Shown here one piece after another: positions 57,801 through 64,000 of a stretch of DNA of 64,000 nucleotides (the stretch's first letter is position 1; each line of letters starts with the position of its first letter). Made by a program: the position numbers and the translations under genes. The notes below the pieces were generated by a model that was not told the DNA's origin, searched no databases, and saw nothing but the letters and a program-made list of their open reading frames with translations. This DNA comes from Ceratorhiza oryzae-sativae (Eukaryota > Basidiomycota > Agaricomycetes > Cantharellales > Ceratobasidiaceae): positions 62,001-126,000 of the forward strand of contig JARWMV010000034.1 in the NCBI GenBank assembly GCA_030998015.1, given 5' to 3'.

Positions 57801-59713
57801 GGAACGCGCGATCCGGCCGTGTTGATACTCGACGCGGGCGCCGTACTCTGTCCGCTCGGCACGCGCTCCGTCTGGCTCTTTTTCCTCGAATGCGAAAACT
57901 TGCGTAGACTGCGCAACACGCCGCCTTTTTCCTTTTCCCCTTCTTCAGCCAAGACCGAAGCCCACCCTGCGCCCCCGCCCCGCCCCAAGCTCGCAGGCAC
58001 GATCTTTCCAACCGCGACCGGGGCACTCGAAGTCGGACCCGACATGGACATGGGTCGCCGGCCCTTGGTCAACTTGCTCATTCCGGGTGGAGTCGGACTC
58101 CCAGCCTCGGCGGGCGGAAGCGGAAGAGCCGGCAACGGCGGTCGGGTCGTCGTGCTGTTCGACTTGCGCGGAGGCTTCTTGACCGTCTGCTCGTGATCCA
58201 CATCGCCGTCCGGGTCCTCGGACACGTCCGTTACGGGCGAGCGGCCAGACGAAAAACTCCCGACACCCTTCCAAAACGGCTCTTTGCTCTTGCGCCGCGC
58301 TACTGGGTTGTGAGCTGGCGCTGGCGCTGCTCCCGCTGCTCCGTCCTCGGGTGAAGAGCCGGCTTGCTGAGCCACGTGCGTAGACGAGGCAGACCGAAAC
58401 CAACCCGACGTCGACGGTCGATTTTTGGGCGTCTCGGGCGAAAGGGGTTGTAGTTTGGGTGTGGTTGAGGATCTGGGTGCGCGTGTTCGTGCGGGGGTAC
58501 TGGGGATCGGGACGGGAGAGGTTGTGCTCGTGCCGTGGGGGGGAGAGCCAGAACTCGAGGTTTTTGGGCGGCGAGCACCGAGTTTCGTTTTGAGCGAGCC
58601 TGAGTGACGAAAAGACGTAAAATAAAACAAGGATAGACGTGCGACGAAGATCAGGTTGGACAACCACGAGGCATGGAAGACAGCCATCAGTAACCATCAC
58701 GATCCACCATCAATTCAATTGAACACACCGATACGAGTCAGGAGCGGAGACCTTACAGGTTGGCTCGATGGCCCGGCTACGGGGGCGGGAGGCGGGCTGG
58801 GAGTACGCTCGACGGGCTGGTGGTGGCTGCTCTCACTCCAGCTGGCCTCTTCCTCGGTTGTCATGGCGAGACCCAGTGCTGTTCCAGGCCCATCGTCGAG
58901 CGGGCTCGGTTCGCGCATGACGTATCCTCCCCTGCCATCGTCGAGCTCGGCTATATCTCCCGGTCGTGCAGGGCGGCTCTTTTTCCGTAATCGCCGTCTC
59001 GGCACGCGAGGCTGAGCGGGGACAAATGGGCCAATGTTGGTGGTCTCGTGCGAGCGAGTGGTGCGGAGGTGGGCGGTGCTGGACGCTACGGACGGAGCGT
59101 ACTGCTGCGCGGTGCTCATCGAGAAGAGCGAGAGCGCGGGGGAGCCGGGGACCTGGCGCGTGTGCATTACGGGCGACGAGCGGGCAGAGGCTGACGTCGA
59201 GGTCGAGGAGCGGGAGGGCGAGGTGGGGCGCGCTCGTTTGCCGGGGGACGTGGCTGAGCTGGGACCCGCTCCATTTCCACTGTTTGAAAATACCGGCAAG
59301 GGCGACACCGTGTCCTCGTGGCGCGCCGAGAGCCCATACTCCTCGTCCTCCTCGTCCTCTGTCTCGGCCCACCGTGCGAGGTCTGGGCGGTGAGCGACGA
59401 GTGCAGCACCAGCCGCTTGGCCAACGCTGCTCGAGCCGGCCGAGCTCTGGCGTTCGGCCTCTTCGCGCTCGAGCTCCTCGTCCCATCCTCCGCCGGCCGA
59501 CGATATACTGTGCGAGCTCCATCTCTTTTCGGGGGGTACTTGGTGTGCCATTCGCGGGCGCGAGGTTGGAGGTTTCGCCGGCGAGGGCTCTGCTTGGAAC
59601 AAAAAGTCATCGTCCTGCGGGGCGGGGTGTCAGCTGGCAGAAGGAGATAGTACGAGAGAACAAACCCAGTTTTCCGATGGAGCTGCCGAGTCGAGGAATG
59701 AGCCAGCGAACAT
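54876..59713 (-). CDS. Very long Ser/Pro-rich disordered protein
   Basis: Exon 1 (59713-59666) encodes MFAGSFLDSAAPSENW and joins in phase to DDDFLFQAEPSP (exon 2 from 59614), giving an acidic/aromatic NWDDDF motif. Exon 2 runs to about 58734, exon 3 from about 58601 to 56598, and further exons run to 54876; about 1,500 residues in all. Most is Ser/Pro/Arg-rich and disordered, with tandem GRTSGSI repeats (about 57100-57040) and HQRPxTPL repeats. Short conserved-looking islands occur near the C-terminus: IRRLQTLYRSLLADLKYAIE, LNTIDDRYGLWWECADVLVE, QEKWDKERNGELS, INGIKDLLKHLNMKK and a final coiled coil. The frame changes near 56215 and 55950; short introns or lost bases could explain them. The NWDDDF motif recalls Byr4/Bfa1-type septation regulators, but that is a guess. 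No enzyme domain is visible. Confidence 0.7.
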
Positions 59714-62700
59714 GCGAATAAATGAAAGAACGAACCCGAGACCACAGGCGGCGACGAGAACGGCTCGTCTCGAATCGCAGTCGCAGCCGACATCAACCAA
59801 GAGACCCAGTCGTCAAGAACAATCCAAGAAACAGTATATATGAGCACTCGTCGGGTGTTCTTGGACGAAGTGGACAGAAAGAGACCAGATCCAACACGCG
59901 TGATCAAGGCGCCGGGTCCGGGGATTATGATAAGCGCCGAGGGTGCAACAGGCGCCGCCCCAGGTCTCCAATCCAGGCTTGGTCCGGCGGAAACACGTTC
60001 TGTGGTCGCGCCCTCTTATGCACCCGAATGGCCCACTGGCTCCTTTGACTAGATGCGTCGGCTGTCGCTCGTCTGATGACGGCCCAGTGCGCAGATCGCC
60101 CTTCCCTTTGTGCGTGCGTCACCCTGGTCGCAGAACCTTGTCAACAGGTCATGACAAACGGTGCCTCTTCCCACCACTGTGCGCAACTCCCAACTGAGAC
60201 AGCTCTATGGGAGAAGGATAGAGATGATGAATTACCTAAGGGAGTCCTCCCTGAAGCGAACGGCCAACATCTCAGTCTAGAAGAGGGCATCGATTTTTGT
60301 AGCCCAACTTTGCTGGACCTGCTCTCTGATCAGCCGGTTAGGGTGTCTCGTGCCCCTGGTAAGGAAACCAAGGCCACTCGTAGGAGTCAGCCAGCCAAAG
60401 GTCCCGCGCTGGCTAAGGACGTGGCCGGGGTGGACAAAAGCTCGTTCTAAATATTTAAATTCTACTACATCATATATTAGGCAAATTTGACATCTATATT
60501 GTCCAACGCTGATTTAAACACCATGATATGCGCTGGAAAAAGCTATGAACATGTTAGTCAGTCTCAAAGGCTTTCACGGACTCTCAAGACAAAGTCAAAG
60601 AAACCCCATGGGATCGAGCAATAAAGGCTAATGCCATAAATCTTAAAACGCCTCTTAGAGAGAGAGAGTGGGTGGTCTATCGTAATCCTTATCCCATTGA
60701 GTCCGCACTAATTCGAGCAGGACTCGTGGTCTGATCGATCCCCTATATCAGCTGAGGTTCTTCGAACGACACACGTTTTTTCATGTCTCAGTTCCACATT
60801 TGTCTACCCACTAGCGTTTGGGAGGTGTTTTTTCATGTATTTCATTGTGCAATTACACCAACGGCTCTCGAATAAACATCTGTGCAATGGAATAATGACG
60901 CCGCAGCTCACATGTGATTACACAGACCTACATTCTGACCTGCGGGAAAAAACATAGGTCATATCGTGCCCTAGCGGGATGCGATGTTTCCCTGACAGAA
61001 AATGTGAATCATGAAGTCCACACAGCCATTGTCGATTCAGGTTTCACGCCCGCGGAAAGTTCTGCAGGACACCAGTCACTGCTCGCGGCTTTTCCGACCG
61101 GCAAATCTCGCGGGAGTCCTCGTTCCCATGTCACTCTCCGGATAATACCCAGATCGGCACAGCTCAGCTTTGCAGAGAGAAAGTCCCAGGCGCTTCCCCC
61201 CTCGGGCTAATGCATATTAAATGCTGGGAAACTTCATACAGGGCCGACTTGTTGAATTTATAATCATATCCGTTCATATGCGGTGTGTTTGTACTTGTTT
61301 TCTGTCCATTTCTGATATCATGCGCGAGTTTGCGGGAACCCCCCTTTTCCTTAGCTCTCTACCTTCGTAGTTGAGCTAAGTATGATTGTATCTTAGCTCC
61401 CCCGAAACCTACCTGCGTGAGACGACTTGCCTATATAGACCTACGCAGGACTATTGGAGCGCGGACTCAGCCGAATCTACCCAACACGTGATCAATTGTG
61501 AGCGCTAATAATACGCCAAACGTGCGGAGTAGGGAATAAAACGGCTCGCATCTGGTCATTTCCCGCGGATGATAAATAAAGCTAACTATCTGATCCGCTT
61601 CGGTTTCACGGTTAGCTCGAGGTCCTCTGGTCCGCTGCGTCGGCTGTTGCTCCTCTTTTGAGGGTCCACCTGGCGCACCGCCCACCCCTTTGTCGCGCGT
61701 CATCTTCCCCGGTCGGGGGAAGCAGGTCAACGCGTCATGCCAAGTCTCTGCTTTCCCACCGCCATACGTGAGCTCAACTTGCTTATGCTGTAGTTTGCAG
61801 CATCTTTATATAAACCCGTGCGTGTGCTCGTACACACACATTAATACAGAACCATGAGGGGATCAGATCGGGCGGTACCCGCAATCAGGAAACGATGATT
61901 ATTAAACCAAAGCACGACATGCACGAGTCTCTTGTTTCGCGGGTTTAATAAATTCTCTGGTGAATGTTCATATACACTCATATACGCATTCCCTAACCCT
62001 GGTCTTTCCGAACACGCCCGTCGGGGAGCAGTGTGATGATTTCATTACTGGAAATCACCAGCCATGCCATGGCACTTGGCATCCTGTATTTCAATTGAGT
62101 AGCTTGATGTTCGATAAGTGCCAAGTGCGGCCTGTAGAGCAAATAACGGCTTTCATACCCCCGCTCACAGGCTACGCCGATCGGCTAGCCGAATGGGTCA
62201 ACGCACATCTGTAGAAAACACGCATGTATGCTAAAATGTACTAGAAGGATCAGTCAGTAATCTAATCAACTGAGTGCCAATCTCATATGACTCCGAGTGA
62301 TTTGTAGGCATAAATAGAGGCCCTGCGGGCCCTCTGAACGTCATTTCTCTACTCACTCACATCCCTCTCTTTTATTGTACTTAACTTCACACCTTAGTAT
62401 ATATTTGATTTCTACACATGCTGCGGATCAGAATAACCTATTCGTCGACCGTCGGTAGCCCCAAGTAAGCCTGTTAATGGGAGGTTTAGGCATAAACATA
62501 GTTTTTGCGACTCGTCCCGCTTGATCTTCTTCATCACGACATAGCCGTGTGTGATACCGCTTTGGTGGCCTGATGGTCCCTTACGCCATGCAAGATGCAC
62601 ATATATGATCGCATATAATGCGATTATACCCCTACACTCCAATTTTAAAATTGACACATGCCTATAGGGCTCAAATATCGAGGTGCATCGCTCAATTAGC

Positions 62701-63219
62701 ACTGTCTCAGTGAATATATCACGTGATCGCACCTCAAAATGACCATTCACAAAAGGGTACGTGAGCACGTCGATCACACTGGGCATACAGATGCCACAAG
62801 AGAACCAGAACGTGGTATTCAGTCATCCGAGAGATCTTTTGGCGAAGATTGTCCTCTCGTTATCGTGCCGAGGAGCGCGGAAACACGTGGCCAGGCCTCG
62901 AGGCTACGGCATGGCCAAATGACAATCCTGAATTTGTGCCTTGCCAAAAAGTCAAGTAGTAAAGCTCAATGAACTTGAGTTAGTTGTGGCGATAAAACCG
63001 GAGTGAATCTTCCATGCATCACAGGTGCATCGCAGGGCAAACCCGGTACAAGAGCCAAACTCCAAACTACCCTGAGATGAAGATCAAACATGGAACACCA
63101 TGTTTTGCGAGGCTCCAACGTGTTCGACACTGCCTCGTTTCGACCCTCGCATTAAGATGCCGGATGATTGTGGATTCTATCATCGTCTCGCCCACGACCT
63201 GCTCTCCTGAATCACATCA
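59714..63219. other. Gene-poor region
   Basis: About 3.5 kb. One plus-strand frame, 60076-60450 (125 codons, ending KDVAGVDKSSF), is acidic with a LSLEEGIDFCSPTLLDLLSD segment and could be a small or partial gene, but it has no recognisable domain. Others (60914-61210, 61960-62214) look random. A short GA-run is at 60656-60667. Confidence 0.4.
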
Positions 63220-64000
63220 ATGGCCTTTATTTCCACGAGCAGCGCCGATGCGATGATAGCCTATGGCGGAACTTGGGATGACCGAGCCCCCAACGCTCGC
63301 TACGCTGGTGCGCCATGGTCTAGTGCGACACTGGTATTCAACGGGACAACGTTCAAGGCTTATGGGTAAAGAGAATCAATAAATAGCCGTGGAGAGTTCT
63401 GACCAGTCACGTATACGATTAGTTTATTTAATTCTACAAATGTAGGGTCAAATTTTATATCGCGAAGACAATAATCGAACGGAATTTAGGCGATCTATAC
63501 CTGTAACGTAGACGGCGAGCTGCGTGACGCCACCACCGCCCCATTTCAGTTGTCCTCGGACCTCAACCAGCCTTTTCTTGAAATTTCAAACTTGAATAGC
63601 AATACTCATACTGTCACTTTGAACATTACCGGCGGCGCTCTTGGTCTCAGTCGCATGGAATGGTACAATGCTCAAGCAAGGTGATTCTACCGCTGCGAAT
63701 AACGCATTGTTATTCACCAGTTTGCTCCGAAGTAATTCTTCAGGTCCCGTCATTCATGGATCAACAGACTCTGGCGGCAGCTGGACTTCTACCACGGCTC
63801 AAGACGGAACACAGTTGAAGTACGTAATTGTACTATTACTTATGCTCACACGGTTCACGAAAAAAACGGCAATAAAGTACAACTAGCACTGCTTCTGCGA
63901 GCATTGTCTTCAATTTCCAAGGTATTCACACTCAACTGGTTGAGCTTCCACAGTGTCTGATATTCTAACCGTCAGGTACTGGGATCGTTGTAACTGGAAT
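63220..64000 (+). CDS. Start of a secreted or surface protein, partial
   Basis: From about 63220 the frame reads MAFISTSSADAMIAYGGTWD and PWSSATLVFNGTTFKAYG, then after one or more introns (donor at 63369, acceptor near 63489) YTCNVDGELRDATTAPF, LEISNLNSNTHTVTLNITGG and, in later sequence, fragments of a further beta-rich part. The pattern of a GGTW opener, an FNGT strand and an HTVTLNITGG strand is typical of the repeated beta-sandwich modules in agaricomycete secreted or single-pass surface proteins. The exact exon borders are not resolved and the phase across 63369-63489 does not close cleanly. The gene continues past the window, so neither its length nor the presence of a membrane helix can be judged. 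Confidence 0.55.

Noticed and set aside
60656..60667. GA repeat considered as a CRISPR or satellite seed
   Set aside because: Only a short simple repeat; no spacer-repeat structure anywhere in the window.

Overview
The window is nuclear DNA of a filamentous fungus, most likely an agaricomycete basidiomycete close to Rhizoctonia/Ceratobasidium. That assignment is inference. It rests on genes cut by many 46-70 nt spliceosomal introns, a Tf2-type chromodomain Ty3/gypsy retrotransposon, a CHAT-domain relic, two DUF6535 membrane proteins and a Zn2Cys6 regulator. I see no rRNA, no convincing tRNA and no CRISPR array. Exon borders were placed by eye from GT(GC)...AG signals, reading-phase agreement and family motifs.

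Layout. 1-3.8 kb: two copies of one LTR-retrotransposon family. A minus-strand copy (decayed gag, a CCHC/coiled-coil reading frame, its 5' LTR at 2302-2697) sits inside the integrase of a plus-strand copy (2698-3482, 3' LTR 3470-3830). 4.4-7.2 kb: a Costars/ABRACL-type protein and an ectonucleotide pyrophosphatase/phosphodiesterase. 7.7-12.1 kb: a seven-finger CCCH protein divergent from a protein with an RNase H1-type hybrid-binding domain. 12.8-20.4 kb: a secreted S9-like hydrolase, a secreted protein of unknown function and a SnoaL-like protein. 21.7-24.6 kb: a secreted GH3 beta-glucosidase. 25.0-26.4 kb: a CHAT-domain pseudogene. 26.8-28.4 kb: an unrecognised gene. 30.3-33.1 kb: a Zn2Cys6 transcription factor. 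33.6-45.2 kb: two DUF6535 paralogs separated by a second copy of the transcription factor's last exons. 46.9-47.8 kb: a short-chain dehydrogenase pseudogene. 50.0-52.8 kb: a small membrane protein and a subtilisin-like protease, both with single-base frame breaks. 54.9-59.7 kb: a very long Ser/Pro-rich disordered protein. 59.7-63.2 kb: gene-poor. 63.2 kb to the end: the start of a gene that runs off the window.

The genes are not an operon. The GH3 enzyme, the S9-like hydrolase and the subtilase fit extracellular or vacuolar digestion. The zinc-cluster protein is a regulator whose targets cannot be read from the sequence.

Most unusual points: microexons of 5, 9, 14, 18 and 19 nt in core domains, with the 5-nt exon kept in both DUF6535 paralogs; three probable GC-AG introns; a fold-back insertion inside one DUF6535 intron; a near-identical copy of the transcription-factor tail beside an old gene duplication; a retrotransposon inserted into its own family; and one-base frame breaks, several in short homopolymers, that look more like assembly errors than decay.
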